Assembly (NCBI RefSeq): GCF_008761635.1 | Contig: NZ_CP044344.1 | Location: 1,426,001-1,490,000, forward strand | DNA from: Nocardioides cynanchi | GTDB taxonomy: Bacteria; Actinomycetota; Actinomycetes; Propionibacteriales; Nocardioidaceae | Direction of reading: 5' to 3' | Length of the DNA stretch: 64,000 bases | Shown: piece after piece, positions 45,311 to 54,985 of the stretch | How positions within the stretch are numbered: position 1 is the stretch's first letter | Layout of the letters: each line of letters starts with the position of its first letter | Position numbers and translations under genes: made by a program | Notes under the pieces: generated by a model | Seen by the model: the letters and a program-made list of their open reading frames with translations, nothing else | What the model was told of the DNA's origin: nothing | The model's database searches: none

Positions 45311-48300
45311 CCGCTCAGGCATCCGGGGCCCAGGAGCTGCTTGAGGTCGGCGAAGAGCGCGGCTCCCGCGGCTACCCGCAGCCGGTCGTCGACCCGCATC
45401 ACGGTGGTCCGCTCGCGGCCCAGCAGGCGCAGGTGCACCTCCGTGACGCCCGGGTGGGTGCGCAGCACCTCCTTGAGCTGGTCGACCACCGGCGGGGTGC
45501 AGCGGGTCAGCGGCATGCTCACGACCACCGGTCCGGAGCGGTCGTCGTCGAGGTCGGGGATGGTGACCTCCTCGCCCCGGATCTCCGGCTGGTCCTTGTT
45601 GCGGGAGAGCTTGCCGCGCACGGTGACGATGGCGTCCTCGGCGAGCAGGCTGCCGGCGAGCTGGTAGGTGCCCGGGAACAGGAGCACGTCGATGGCGCCG
45701 TCGAGGTCCTCGACCGTGATCACGGCCCAGGTGTCGCCCTTGCGGGTGATCTTGCGCTGCACCGAGGTGATCAGGCCGGTGATCGTGATCGGGCTGTTGT
45801 CGCCGCGCTCCTCGTCGAGCATCAGCTGACCGATGCTGCAGTCGCTGGCGCCCGCCAGCACGTGCTCCAGCCCCATCAGCGGGTGGTCCGAGACGTAGAG
45901 ACCGAGCATCTCGCGCTCGTGCCCGAGCAGCGTCATCTTGTCCCACTCGTCGATCGTGGGCACCGCCACCGCCATCCCGAAGCCGGAGTCCTCGTCGTCC
46001 AGGCCACCGAACAGCGAGTCCTGGCCGATCGCCTCGTTGCGCTTGGTCTCGACGTACTGGTCGACGGCCTGCTCATGGATCGCCACCAGCGCCCGGCGTC
46101 CGTGCCCCATCTCGTCGAAGGCGCCGCCCTTGACCAGGGACTCGATCACCCGCTTGTTGCAGACCAGGGCCGGGACCTTGGCCATGAAGTCGTTGAAGTC
46201 GGTGAACCGCCCCTGCTCCAGCCGGGTCTCCACGATCCGGTCGACGACGTTGGCGCCGACGTTGCGGATCGCGGTCAGCCCGAACCGGATGTCGTCGCCG
46301 ACCGGCGTGAAGGTGGCGTCGGACTCGTTCACGTCGGGCGGGAGCACCTGGATCTTCATCCGGCGACACTCGTTGAGGTAGATCGCCATCTTGTCCTTGT
46401 CGTCCTTCACCGAGGTCAACAGGGCCGCCATGTACTCCTGGGGGTAGTGCGCCTTGAGGTAGGCCGTCCAGTAGGAGACCAGGCCGTACGCCGCGGTGTG
46501 CGCCTTGTTGAACGCGTAGTCGGAGAACGGCACCAGGATGTCCCAGAGCGCTTTGACCGCCGCCCGGGAGTAGCCGTTGGCCGACATGCCCGCCTCGAAG
46601 GGGACGTACTCGGCGTCGAGGATCTCGCGCTTCTTCTTGCCCATGGCCTTGCGCAGCAGGTCGGCCTGGCCGAGGGAGTAGCCGGCGACCTTCTGCACGA
46701 TCGCCAGCACCTGCTCCTGGTAGACGATCAGGCCGTACGTCGGCTCCAGGATCTCCGCGAGCGGCTCCTCGAGCTCGGAGTGGATCGCCGAGATCTCCTG
46801 GCGGCCGTTCTTGCGGAGGGCGTAGTTGGTGTGGGAGTCGGCTCCCATCGGGCCGGGTCGGTAGAGCGCCAGCACGGCGGAGATGTCGGCGAAGCTGTCG
46901 GGCCGCATCAGCCGCAGCAGGCTGCGCATCGGGCCGCCGTCGAGCTGGAAGACTCCGAGCGTGTCGCCACGCGCCAGCAGCTCGTAGGCGGCGACGTCGT
47001 CGAGGGCGAGGTCCTCGACGACGAGCTTCTCACCGCGGTTGCGCTCGATGTTGGCCAGCGCGTCGTCGAGGATGGTGAGGTTGCGCAGACCGAGGAAGTC
47101 CATCTTGATCAGCCCGAGGTGCTCGCACATCGGGTAGTCGAACTGGGTGATGATGGCGCCGTCCTGGGGGCGGCGGATCAGCGGGATGATGTCGATCAGC
47201 GGCTCGCTCGACATGATCACGCCCGCGGCGTGGACGCCCCACTGGCGCTTGAGGCCCTCGAGCCCGATCGCGGTGTCGATGACGGTCTTGACGTCCTGGT
47301 CGGCCTCGTAGAGGGACCGGAACTCCCCGCCCTCGCCGTAGCGCTTGTGCTGCGGGTCGAAGATGTCCTTGAGCGGGATGTCCTTGCCCATCACCGCGGC
47401 CGGCATGGCCTTGGTGATCCGGTCACCCATGGCGAAGGGGTAGCCGAGGATGCGGCTGGAGTCCTTGACCGCCTGCTTGGCCTTGATCGTGCCGTAGGTG
47501 ACGATCATGGAGACCCGGTCCTCGCCGTACTTGTCGGTGACGTAGCGGATCACCTCCGCACGACGACGCTCGTCGAAGTCGATGTCGAAGTCGGGCATCG
47601 AGAGCCGCTCGGGGTTGAGGAACCGCTCGAAGATCAGGCCGTGCTCGAGCGGGTCGAGGTCGGTGATCCGCATCGCGTAGGCGCAGATCGAGCCGGCGCC
47701 GGACCCGCGTCCCGGGCCGACCCGGATCCCGTTGTCCTTGGCCCAGTTGATGAAGTCGGCGACCACCAGGAAGTAGCCGGGGAACCCCATCTGGAGGATC
47801 ACCCCGACCTCGAAGTCGGCGCGCTCGCGAGCCGCCTGGGAGACGCCGTCCGGGTAGCGGTGCCGCAGACCGGTCTCGACCTCGCGGCGGAACCAGGTCT
47901 CCTCGGTCTCACCCTCCGGCACGGGGAACCGGGGCATGAACGTGCCGTTGCCCTCGGTGAAGCTCACGTCGCAGCGCTCGGCGATCAGCAGGGTGTTGTC
48001 GCAGGCGTCCTTCATGCCGTGCTTGTGCTCCCAGAGCTCCCGCATCTCGGCAGCGGACTTGATGTAGTAGCCGTCTCCGTCGAGCCGGAACCGCTTGGGG
48101 TCGCTCATCACCGAGCCGGAGGAGACGCACAGCAGGTGCTCGTGGGCCGAGGCGTCCTCGCGACGGACGTAGTGGGAGTCGTTGGTCGCGATCACCGGGA
48201 TCGCGAGGTCCTTGCTGAGCTGGAGCAGGCCGTCGCGGACCCGCTTCTCGATCACCAGGTCGTGGTCCATCAGCTCGATGAAGTAGTTGTCGCGACCCAT

Positions 48301-48864
48301 GATGTCCTGGAAGTCCGCAGCCGACTGGCGGGCCTTGGCGTAGTCGCCGATGCGCAGCCAGGTCTGCACCTCGCCCGAGGGACAGCCGGTGGTACCGATC
48401 AGGCCCGCGGCGTACTCGGCGAGCAGCTCCCGGTCGGCGCGGGGGTTGTAGTAGTAGCCCTCCATGCTGGCCCGGCTCGAGAGCCGGAAGAGGTTGTGCA
48501 TCCCGGCGGTGCTCTCGGCGAGCAGGGTCATGTGGGTGTAGGCGCCGGAGCCGCTGACGTCGTCGTCGCCGCCGTCGTTCCACCTGACCCGCTTCTTCTC
48601 GAACCGGCTGGTGTTGGGGGTGAGGTAGGCCTCCATGCCGATGATCGGCTTGATGCCGGCCGCGGTCGCCTTGGCGTAGAAGTCGTAGGCCCCGAACACG
48701 TTGCCGTGGTCGGTCATCGCGATGCTGGTCATCCCCAGCTCGGCGGTGCGGGCGAACAGGTCGTCGAGCCGGGCCGCGCCGTCGAGCATGGAGTACTCGG
48801 TGTGGACGTGGAGGTGGACGAAGTCCGCGGCGGAGGTCGAGGCCGAGGCTGAGCCGGATGACAT
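45307..48864 (-). CDS. dnaE: DNA polymerase III alpha subunit
   Basis: 1185 aa replicative polymerase (DnaE1 type). Seen: N-terminal PHP domain HLHVHTEYSMLDGAARLDDL with DHGNVFGAYDFY, catalytic aspartates in LSMPDFDIDFDERRR, PGRGSGAGSICAYAM, tandem HhH and OB-fold region towards the C-terminus (VDRIVETRLEQGRFTDF; PITITGLITSVQRK). In actinobacteria the PHP domain may proofread. The ATG at 48864 has GAGGAG 12 nt upstream; an upstream in-frame ATG is less likely. Its end overlaps a small membrane protein gene. Confidence 0.98.
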   Translation of the reverse strand: MSSGSASASTSAADFVHLHVHTEYSMLDGAARLDDLFARTAELGMTSIAMTDHGNVFGAYDFYAKATAAGIKPIIGMEAYLTPNTSRFEKKRVRWNDGGDDDVSGSGAYTHMTLLAESTAGMHNLFRLSSRASMEGYYYNPRADRELLAEYAAGLIGTTGCPSGEVQTWLRIGDYAKARQSAADFQDIMGRDNYFIELMDHDLVIEKRVRDGLLQLSKDLAIPVIATNDSHYVRREDASAHEHLLCVSSGSVMSDPKRFRLDGDGYYIKSAAEMRELWEHKHGMKDACDNTLLIAERCDVSFTEGNGTFMPRFPVPEGETEETWFRREVETGLRHRYPDGVSQAARERADFEVGVILQMGFPGYFLVVADFINWAKDNGIRVGPGRGSGAGSICAYAMRITDLDPLEHGLIFERFLNPERLSMPDFDIDFDERRRAEVIRYVTDKYGEDRVSMIVTYGTIKAKQAVKDSSRILGYPFAMGDRITKAMPAAVMGKDIPLKDIFDPQHKRYGEGGEFRSLYEADQDVKTVIDTAIGLEGLKRQWGVHAAGVIMSSEPLIDIIPLIRRPQDGAIITQFDYPMCEHLGLIKMDFLGLRNLTILDDALANIERNRGEKLVVEDLALDDVAAYELLARGDTLGVFQLDGGPMRSLLRLMRPDSFADISAVLALYRPGPMGADSHTNYALRKNGRQEISAIHSELEEPLAEILEPTYGLIVYQEQVLAIVQKVAGYSLGQADLLRKAMGKKKREILDAEYVPFEAGMSANGYSRAAVKALWDILVPFSDYAFNKAHTAAYGLVSYWTAYLKAHYPQEYMAALLTSVKDDKDKMAIYLNECRRMKIQVLPPDVNESDATFTPVGDDIRFGLTAIRNVGANVVDRIVETRLEQGRFTDFNDFMAKVPALVCNKRVIESLVKGGAFDEMGHGRRALVAIHEQAVDQYVETKRNEAIGQDSLFGGLDDEDSGFGMAVAVPTIDEWDKMTLLGHEREMLGLYVSDHPLMGLEHVLAGASDCSIGQLMLDEERGDNSPITITGLITSVQRKITRKGDTWAVITVEDLDGAIDVLLFPGTYQLAGSLLAEDAIVTVRGKLSRNKDQPEIRGEEVTIPDLDDDRSGPVVVSMPLTRCTPPVVDQLKEVLRTHPGVTEVHLRLLGRERTTVMRVDDRLRVAAGAALFADLKQLLGPGCLSG

Positions 48865-49148
48865 GGGTGGCGGGGGCTCCTCAACGGCTCGGGCGGGCAG
48901 GCGACAGCGGTGCGGCGGACAGAGGTCCGATGGATCTCGCTGGACCTCCACCGACGCCGCGGACCGGCCGGGGGAAGACGCTCAGACTACGCGATCTCCG
49001 CGGCCATCCTGACAGGGCACACCGACAGTCTCGTCGTACGACGGGTGCGCACGCCGGGCCGGAACGATCACGATCCGAGAAGCGTCCGGGCGCCGCGGCT
49101 CCCTAGGCTCGGGATCGACCACGGACCACCGAACGAGGAGACCACGAC
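48865..49148. other. Spacer between divergent dnaE and the DUF1801 gene (284 bp)
   Basis: No protein gene is visible. It contains the palindrome CGTCGTACGACG (49032-49043) and a TAGGCT box (about 49103-49108) that could be a -10 for the DUF1801 gene. Confidence 0.5.
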
Positions 49149-49577
49149 ATGGCGAGCACGGGCTGGACCGACGACGAGCGGGCCGCGATGAAGGCACACG
49201 CCGAGGAGATCAAGCGCGCCGGCGGCAAGGGCGCCGCGAAGACAGCAGAGGAGGCCCAGGCCTGCCTCGACAAGATCGCCGAGATGCCGGCGGCCGACCG
49301 GGAGCTCGCCGAGCGGGTGCACGCCATCGTCACCTCCACGGCCCCGGACCTCGCGGTGAAGACCTACTACGGGATGCCTGCCTACGCCCGCGACGGCAAG
49401 GTGGTGTTCTGGTTCAAGTCGGCGGCGAAGTTCAAGACCCGCTACGCGACGATCGGCTTCAGCGACCAGGCCGCGCTCGACGACGGGAACCTCTGGCCGA
49501 CGGAGTACGCCGTCACCGCGCTGACCGCGACCGAGGAGAAGAAGATCAAGGCACTCGTCACGAAGGCCGTGGGCTGA
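49149..49577 (+). CDS. DUF1801 domain protein
   Basis: 142 aa. Seen: a long charged helix (ERAAMKAHAEEIKRAGGKGAAK), then the DUF1801 core VKTYYGMPAYARDGKVVFWFKSAAKFKTRY, with the G-M-P-x-Y strand, and a C-terminal helix KKIKALVTKAVG. Related to YdhG/Fra-type proteins, some of which bind iron; function unknown. The ATG has GAGGAGACC upstream. Converges on the GNAT gene. Confidence 0.85.
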   Translation: MASTGWTDDERAAMKAHAEEIKRAGGKGAAKTAEEAQACLDKIAEMPAADRELAERVHAIVTSTAPDLAVKTYYGMPAYARDGKVVFWFKSAAKFKTRYATIGFSDQAALDDGNLWPTEYAVTALTATEEKKIKALVTKAVG

Positions 49578-49587
49578 TCCGCGGGGG

Positions 49588-50052
49588 CTACGGGCGCTTG
49601 GCCATCCGGATGTCGGGCGCCTTCTCCTCGTTGCCGGCGCCGTCGGTGCGCTCCACCTCGACCAGGCCACGGCGCTGGTAGAGGCTGCGGGCGCCGGTGT
49701 TGGTCTCGAAGACCCACAGCTCGTAACCGTCCGGGTGGGTGGCGTCCACGACGTCGAGCAGGAGCGAGCCGATGCCCTCGCCGGTGCGCTCCGGCAGGAC
49801 GTAGAGGGCGTCGAGGAAGGTCGGGGTGCACTGGGCGTAGCCGACGATCTCGCCGTCCTGCTCGGCGACCCAGAAAGTGACGTCGCTCTCCGACATCCGC
49901 CGGGCGACGTACGCGCGGTCCTCGGCGTTGGTGTGCAGCGCCGGCGGCATCCGGGGTACGGCGTGCACCCGGGCGGCCGTGTAGAGGTCGGCCACCGCGG
50001 TCGCGTCGTCGACCGTCGCCAGGCGCACGGTGATCTCGTCAGTAGGAGTCAC
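49588..50052 (-). CDS. GNAT family N-acetyltransferase
   Basis: 154 aa. Seen: [20 protein letters not shown] at the N-terminus, [18 protein letters not shown], acetyl-CoA motif [21 protein letters not shown] (RTGEGIG), and [19 protein letters not shown]. The GTG start lies 14 nt inside the end of rluD, so the gene is translated with it. Substrate unknown. Confidence 0.87.
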   Translation of the reverse strand: MTPTDEITVRLATVDDATAVADLYTAARVHAVPRMPPALHTNAEDRAYVARRMSESDVTFWVAEQDGEIVGYAQCTPTFLDALYVLPERTGEGIGSLLLDVVDATHPDGYELWVFETNTGARSLYQRRGLVEVERTDGAGNEEKAPDIRMAKRP

Positions 50053-50977
50053 GGATCAGCTCCAGGGCCCGGGCCAGGTCGTCGGGGTACGGCGACGAGT
50101 ACTCGACGTGCTCGCCGGTGTCGGGGTGCTCGAAGCCCAGCCGGACGGCGTGCAGCCACTGCCGCTCGAGCCCGACCCGCTCGGACAGGGTGGGATCGGC
50201 GCCGTAGGTGAGGTCGCCGACGCAGGGATGCTTCAGTGCGCTCATGTGGACCCGGATCTGGTGGGTCCGGCCGGTCTCGAGGTGGACCTCGAGCAGCGAC
50301 GCGAAGCGGTGGGCCTCGAGCGTCTCGTAGTGGGTGACGCTGTGCCGCCCGTCGGCCATCACCGCGAACTTGTAGTCCGCACGCGGATGCCGGCCGATCG
50401 GCGCATCGATGGTGCCGGTCAGCGGGTCCGGATGGCCCTGCACCAGGGCGTGGTACACCTTGTCGACGGTGCGCTGCCGGAACGCGTTCTTGAGCACCGA
50501 GTAGGCCCGCTCCCCCTTGCAGATCACCATCACGCCCGACGTCCCGACGTCGAGCCGCTGGACGATGCCCTGCCGCTCGGAAGCCCCGCTGGTGGCGATC
50601 CGGAAGCCGGCCGCGGCCAGATGCCCGACGACGGTCGGACCGGTCCAGCCCGGCGAGGGGTGGACCGCGATGCCGACCGGCTTGTCGAGCACCACGATCG
50701 AGTCGTCGTCGTGGATGATCCGGATGCCCTCGACCAGCTCAGCCTTCACCTCGAGGGGGTCGGCGCTGGCCGGGATCGTCACGTCGAGCAGGGAGCCGGC
50801 ATGCACCCGGTCGCTCTTGCCGGCGACCTCGCCGTCCAGCTGCACGTGGCCGTCGGTGATCAGGGCCACCGCACGGGTCCGGGAGAAGCCGAACATCCGG
50901 GCCATCGCCGCGTCGAGGCGTTCGCCCGCGAGTCCGTCCGGGACGTGGACGACGCGCTGTTCGGGGCCGCTGGTCAT
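50039..50977 (-). CDS. rluD: RluD-type 23S rRNA pseudouridine synthase
   Basis: 312 aa. Seen: an N-terminal S4-like domain ([21 protein letters not shown]), then the RluA-family domain with catalytic Asp143 in [15 protein letters not shown] (RLD), and [18 protein letters not shown]. It probably modifies helix 69 of 23S rRNA. The ATG overlaps the lspA stop (ATGA). Confidence 0.93.
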   Translation of the reverse strand: MTSGPEQRVVHVPDGLAGERLDAAMARMFGFSRTRAVALITDGHVQLDGEVAGKSDRVHAGSLLDVTIPASADPLEVKAELVEGIRIIHDDDSIVVLDKPVGIAVHPSPGWTGPTVVGHLAAAGFRIATSGASERQGIVQRLDVGTSGVMVICKGERAYSVLKNAFRQRTVDKVYHALVQGHPDPLTGTIDAPIGRHPRADYKFAVMADGRHSVTHYETLEAHRFASLLEVHLETGRTHQIRVHMSALKHPCVGDLTYGADPTLSERVGLERQWLHAVRLGFEHPDTGEHVEYSSPYPDDLARALELIRDSY

Positions 50978-51525
50978 GCGCGATCGGCGCTGCGCGCACC
51001 GGTCAGCCGCACGCCCCGCCAGCTCTGCAGCACGATCAGCACCACAGCCGCGTCGATCAGCATGTCGGCGACGTTGAACACCGGCCAGTGGGGGAACTCC
51101 AGGAAGTCGACGACATGGCCCCGCATCACCCCGGGCTCGCGGAACACCCGGTCGGTGAGGTTGCCCAGCACCCCGGCCAGCAGCAGGCCGAGCGCGATCG
51201 CCCAGGTACGGTCCCCGAGCCTGCGGCCGTAGCGGACCACGGTCGCGGCGGCCACCACCGCGATCACCGACAGCAGCAGCGTGTACGACGTACCGGTGCT
51301 GAACGCCGCTCCCGGGTTGCGCACCAGGTCGAGACGCAGCCACGAGCCGACCACGTTGACCGGCTCACCCTCCGTCAGTCGGCCGACGGCCAGGAGCTTG
51401 GTGCCCAGGTCGACGGCGTAGGCCGCCAGCGCGACCGTGGCGAAGACCGCGCGGTGGTTGCCGGCGGAGCGTGGAGCCGGACCGGGTGCGGCGGAGGTCA
51501 GCGGCGTTCCTCGCGTTGCTTGCAT
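50974..51525 (-). CDS. lspA: Lipoprotein signal peptidase
   Basis: 183 aa from the ATG at 51525 (an ATG at 51534 gives three more residues). Seen: four membrane helices, [10 protein letters not shown], catalytic aspartates in [10 protein letters not shown] and FNVADMLID. It cleaves signal peptides of lipidated prolipoproteins after Lgt. The start lies about 28 nt inside the end of the dksA-like gene, so translation is coupled. Confidence 0.94.
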   Translation of the reverse strand: MQATRGTPLTSAAPGPAPRSAGNHRAVFATVALAAYAVDLGTKLLAVGRLTEGEPVNVVGSWLRLDLVRNPGAAFSTGTSYTLLLSVIAVVAAATVVRYGRRLGDRTWAIALGLLLAGVLGNLTDRVFREPGVMRGHVVDFLEFPHWPVFNVADMLIDAAVVLIVLQSWRGVRLTGARSADRA

Positions 51526-52541
51526 GTCATGCACAGTGTGGCACGCGGGAACGCCATCGCCCGACCCTTGCCGATCGGGTTGCCGCAGGACTCGCAGGTC
51601 CCGTAGGTGCCGTCGGCGATCCGGGCCAGCGCCCGGTCGATCTGGGCCAGCTTCTCGCGCTCGTTGTTCAGCACGGTCAGCTCCTGGTCGCGCTCGAAGC
51701 TGGTGGCGCCCATGTCGGCCTGGTCGTGGCCCGCGCCGTCGCCCGCGTCGCGCATCAGCCCGGCCAGCTCCTCCTCCTGGGCGGTCAGGGTGCGCACCAC
51801 CCGGGCCCGGTCGGTGTTCAGGTCGGAGATCACCTCGTCGACCTCGGCCTTGGTCCAGGGCTTGTCACCGGGGAGGACGGCCAGACTGGCCGGATCGGCC
51901 TTCTTGCCGGTCGGCCGCTTGGCCGGTGTGGGAGCGGCAGCCTGAGCCGCCGGGGTCACCTTCTTGGGAGCCTGTGCCGCCACGGTCTGCGCTGCCGCCT
52001 TCGTTGGAGTCGTCTTCGAGGGTGTCTGCTTCGCCGGCGCCTTGGCCGCCGGCGCCTTCTTCGCCGGCGCCTTGGCCGCGGGCACCTTCTTCGCGGGCGC
52101 CTTCGCGGCCGGAGCCTTCTTCGCCGGCGCCTTCGCGGCCGGAGCCTTCTTCGCCGGGGCCTTGGTCGGCGTCGCCTTCTTCGTCGCGGCCTTCTTCGAC
52201 GGGGCCTTCTTCGACGGGGCCTGCTTCGACGGGGCCTTGGCGGCGGCTGCCTTCTTGGCCGGCGCCTTGGCCGCCGTCTTTGCTGTCGGAGCCTTCTTGG
52301 CGGCCGCCTTCTTCGGCGCCGGAGCCTTCTTGGCGGCCGTCTTCTTCGCGGCCGGAGCCTTCTTGGCCGCCGCCTTCTTCGCCGCCGGAGCAACCGTGGC
52401 CGGAGCCTTGGCCGCCGGAGCCTTGTTGGCGGGCGCCTTCGCGGCCGGGCTGGACGCGGCGCCCGAGGAGCGCGAGCCCACCACCTTGCGCGCCGCCTGG
52501 GCAGCCTTGCCGGCCAGCGATCGGGTCGTGCTGCGAGCCAT
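51498..52541 (-). CDS. DksA/TraR-type protein with a histone H1-like Lys/Ala-rich N-terminus
   Basis: 347 aa. Seen: residues about 15-230 are a low-complexity Ala/Lys/Pro tail made of many AKKAPAAKAP-type repeats; from about 235 a helical hairpin (WTKAEVDEVISDLNTDRARV) and a C-terminal DksA zinc finger CESCG...CMTC (Cys316, 319, 337, 340) preceded by ADGTYGTCESCGNPIGKG. DksA-type proteins bind RNA polymerase; the basic tail probably binds DNA or RNA, like histone H1. The ATG at 52541 has GGAAGG 6 nt upstream. Heads the lspA-rluD-GNAT operon. Confidence 0.9.
   Translation of the reverse strand: MARSTTRSLAGKAAQAARKVVGSRSSGAASSPAAKAPANKAPAAKAPATVAPAAKKAAAKKAPAAKKTAAKKAPAPKKAAAKKAPTAKTAAKAPAKKAAAAKAPSKQAPSKKAPSKKAATKKATPTKAPAKKAPAAKAPAKKAPAAKAPAKKVPAAKAPAKKAPAAKAPAKQTPSKTTPTKAAAQTVAAQAPKKVTPAAQAAAPTPAKRPTGKKADPASLAVLPGDKPWTKAEVDEVISDLNTDRARVVRTLTAQEEELAGLMRDAGDGAGHDQADMGATSFERDQELTVLNNEREKLAQIDRALARIADGTYGTCESCGNPIGKGRAMAFPRATLCMTCKQREERR
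51960..52430 (-). repeat. Low-complexity coding repeats in the dksA-like gene
   Basis: Imperfect, mainly 15- to 30-bp repeats on the plus strand of the form GCCTTCTTCGCCGG(C/A)G, encoding PAKKAPAAKA units. Such repeats can change in number by slippage. Confidence 0.7.
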
Positions 52542-52707
52542 GGTGACCTTCCAAGGGGCCGCGGGGACATCGGGCCTGACCGACGACATGCGGTGCCGGT
52601 CGGAGGGGAGGCTATCCCCCGGGGAGCGCTGGCTCAAAGACGGCACGCCTGTCGGAATCCGCCGGGCCGGCGCGTGCCGCAACGCACCCACCCGCAGGGG
52701 TGACGCA

Positions 52708-52741
52708 CGGACGGCCGGCACCCGAGGGTGCCGGCCGTCCG
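52708..52741. terminator. Strong hairpin terminator after divIVA
   Basis: A perfect 15-bp stem (CGGACGGCCGGCACC and GGTGCCGGCCGTCCG) with loop CGAG, 20 bp after the divIVA stop. No T-run on either strand. It marks the end of the division cluster. Confidence 0.8.
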
Positions 52742-52760
52742 GAGCGTGCAGTGAGCTGGC

Positions 52761-53579
52761 TCAGCCCTCGTCGTCGCCGAGCACCGAACGGAGCCGCTTG
52801 GGGGCGCCGGCACCGGCGTCGGGCGAACCCGGCGTCGGGTCGGCCGAGCCGGAGCTCTCCAGCGCCTCCAGCTGCTGGCTGAAGTAGGTCTTGAGACGGG
52901 AGCGGTACTCGCGCTCGAAGGCCCGCAGGTTGTCGACCTCCGAGGAGAGCCGGTCGCGCTCGCTCTCCAGGTCGCCGAACAGCTGGGTGCGGCGTTCGGC
53001 GGTCTCGCTGTCGAGCGACTGGGCCCGACCGCGAGCGTCGGCCTCCATCTTGTCGGCGTTCACCTTGGCCTCGGACTCGAGGCGCTCGGCCTTGGTACGT
53101 GCCTCGCCGATGATCTTGTCGGCCTCGCCCTTGGCGTCCTCGACGAGCTGGTCGGCGTTGTTGCTGGCGAGCTGGAGCAGCCGGGCAGCGGCGTTGGAGG
53201 CATCGGCCACGGTCTCGACGCGGATCGTCTCGACCCCGCCACCGGAGACGGCGCCGAGGGTCGTGGTCGTCATCGTGCTGCCGGGCGAGACCGGCGCCGG
53301 GGCCGGCTCCGGCTCGGGCTCGGGTGCGGGCTCGGGAGCCACCGGCTCCGGCGCCACGGGCTGTGCTGCGGCATACGGCTCGGGAGCGGGCGCCGGCTCG
53401 CCGGATCCGCTCTGCGCGGCCGAGAGCTTCGCACGCAGGTCGTCGTTCTCTCGGGTCAGGCGCGCGAGCTCCGCCTCCACCTCGTCGAGGAACTGGTCGA
53501 CCTCCCCCATGTCGTAGCCCTCACGGAGCCGAACGGGAGTAAAGCGCTTGTTGCTCACGTCCTCAGGCGTCAGCGGCAT
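52761..53579 (-). CDS. divIVA: DivIVA/Wag31 polar growth protein
   Basis: 272 aa. Seen: the N-terminal DivIVA domain (PLTPEDVSNKRFTPVRLREGYDMGEVDQFLDEV), a Pro/Ala/Glu-rich linker (about 70-115), and a long coiled coil (about 120-255). It marks curved membrane at cell poles and directs tip growth in actinobacteria. The ATG at 53579 is used because the domain begins there; an in-frame GTG start 12 nt upstream is less likely. Last gene of the cluster. Confidence 0.95.
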   Translation of the reverse strand: MPLTPEDVSNKRFTPVRLREGYDMGEVDQFLDEVEAELARLTRENDDLRAKLSAAQSGSGEPAPAPEPYAAAQPVAPEPVAPEPAPEPEPEPAPAPVSPGSTMTTTTLGAVSGGGVETIRVETVADASNAAARLLQLASNNADQLVEDAKGEADKIIGEARTKAERLESEAKVNADKMEADARGRAQSLDSETAERRTQLFGDLESERDRLSSEVDNLRAFEREYRSRLKTYFSQQLEALESSGSADPTPGSPDAGAGAPKRLRSVLGDDEG

Positions 53580-53738
53580 GACCTCACCCAATTCCTAGTT
53601 TTCTCGGTTCCGAAGACTTCGCGTCGAACAATAGCGCCTCACCAGACCCGTGCGACTCACCCCCGAGAGCAGAGGCCGCCACGGCACCGGCGGGCAGGTC
53701 GTCGCCCCGCGGCGCGGGGGGACGACGACGAGCAATCG

Positions 53739-54233
53739 TCAGCTCTGGTTGAAGAACCCGCCTTCGACGATCCGCGCCTTGTCCTCGGCGGCGACCGTCA
53801 CGTTGGGAGGCGAGAGCAGGAAGACCTTGGCGGTCACCCGCTCGATGGTGCCACGGGTGGCGAAGACCAGGCCGGCCGCGAAGTCGACGAGGCGCTTGGC
53901 GTCGGCGTCGTCCATCTCGGAGAGGTTCATGATCACCGGAATGCCCTCACGGAAGTTCTCCCCGACGGTGCGCGCCTCGTTGTAGGTGCGCGGGTGCAGG
54001 GTCGTGATCATGGACAGCTCGGCGATCCCGGCGGCGGGCGCCGCCACGGGCGTACGACGTCGCTGCGACAGGTCCGCGACGGGTGCCGGCTGGGCCTTGG
54101 CCGGCACCGCGGCCCGCCGCGACTGCGCGGGCTCCGGCTCGGTGTAGCCCTGCTCGTCGTACTCCTCGTCGTACATCCCGGTGTCCTCGAGCAGGCCGAG
54201 GTACTCGCCGATCTTGCGCATCGCGCCGCTCAT
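53739..54233 (-). CDS. sepF: Cell division protein SepF
   Basis: 164 aa. Seen: an N-terminal amphipathic helix [17 protein letters not shown] (membrane binding), an acidic/Pro-rich linker, and the SepF core [46 protein letters not shown]. It tethers FtsZ to the membrane in place of FtsA. The ATG at 54233 has GGAGG upstream. The 159-bp gap to divIVA is too short for yggT, which usually lies there. Confidence 0.95.
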   Translation of the reverse strand: MSGAMRKIGEYLGLLEDTGMYDEEYDEQGYTEPEPAQSRRAAVPAKAQPAPVADLSQRRRTPVAAPAAGIAELSMITTLHPRTYNEARTVGENFREGIPVIMNLSEMDDADAKRLVDFAAGLVFATRGTIERVTAKVFLLSPPNVTVAAEDKARIVEGGFFNQS

Positions 54234-54286
54234 GGATCCATCCTCCGGTTGTCGGGTGCCGCGAGACACCTGTCGTGCTGGTGACG

Positions 54287-54985
54287 CTACTGGATGCGGG
54301 GACGCTCACCGAGGATTGCGGAGCCGACACGCACGTGTGTCGCCCCGGCCCCGATCGCGGCCTCCAGGTCGTTGCTCATGCCGGCCGACAGCCAGTCGGC
54401 CTCGGGCCGCCCGACCAGGAACCCGGCCCGGATCTCGGCGAGCCGCGCGAACGCCGTCGCGGGATCCTCGCCCAGCGGAGCCACCGCCATCAGGCCGCGC
54501 AGCCGCAGCATCCCCGCGGCGTCGACCGCCGCGGCCAGGTCGGCCAGGTCGGCGGGGTCGGCGCCGGAGCGTCCGGCGCGGTCGGGCGGGTCGAGACCGA
54601 CCTGGAGGAGCACGTCGACCGGGTGGCTGCGGCCATGGGCGCCACGGTTGAGGGCGTCGACCAGCTTGCGACGGTCGACCGACTCCACGACGTCGGCGTA
54701 GCCGCCGACCGCTGCCGCCTTGTTGCTCTGCAGGCCGCCGATGAAGTGCCACCGGAGGGCGAGGTCCGTGCACTCGGCGCACTTGTCGCCGGCCTCGGGG
54801 TGGCGGTTCTCCCCGACGTCGGTGACGCCGAGCCCGGCCAGGATCCGGACGTCGCTCGCCGGGAAGAACTTCGTGACCGCGACGAGGGTGATCTCGTCCG
54901 GGTCGCGACCGGCAGCCGACGCGGCGGCCGCGATCCGCCGGCGCACGTGGTCGAGCCCGGCCGCGATGTCGTCGCGGCGGTTCAT
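54287..54985 (-). CDS. YggS-type PLP homeostasis protein
   Basis: 232 aa alanine racemase-fold protein. Seen: PLP lysine in [42 protein letters not shown], and [25 protein letters not shown] (phosphate binding). No catalytic Tyr of racemases; such proteins balance PLP and amino-acid pools. The Cys pair in DKCAECTD is unusual. ATGA overlap with pgeF. Confidence 0.93.
   Translation of the reverse strand: MNRRDDIAAGLDHVRRRIAAAASAAGRDPDEITLVAVTKFFPASDVRILAGLGVTDVGENRHPEAGDKCAECTDLALRWHFIGGLQSNKAAAVGGYADVVESVDRRKLVDALNRGAHGRSHPVDVLLQVGLDPPDRAGRSGADPADLADLAAAVDAAGMLRLRGLMAVAPLGEDPATAFARLAEIRAGFLVGRPEADWLSAGMSNDLEAAIGAGATHVRVGSAILGERPRIQ

Noticed and set aside
45253-48852. A 1199-aa plus-strand frame across dnaE
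   Set aside because: Shadow of dnaE with no family features.
51964-52887. Ala/Phe-rich 307-aa plus-strand frame opposite the dksA-like gene
   Set aside because: A low-complexity mirror of the Lys/Ala repeats; not membrane-protein-like in gene context.
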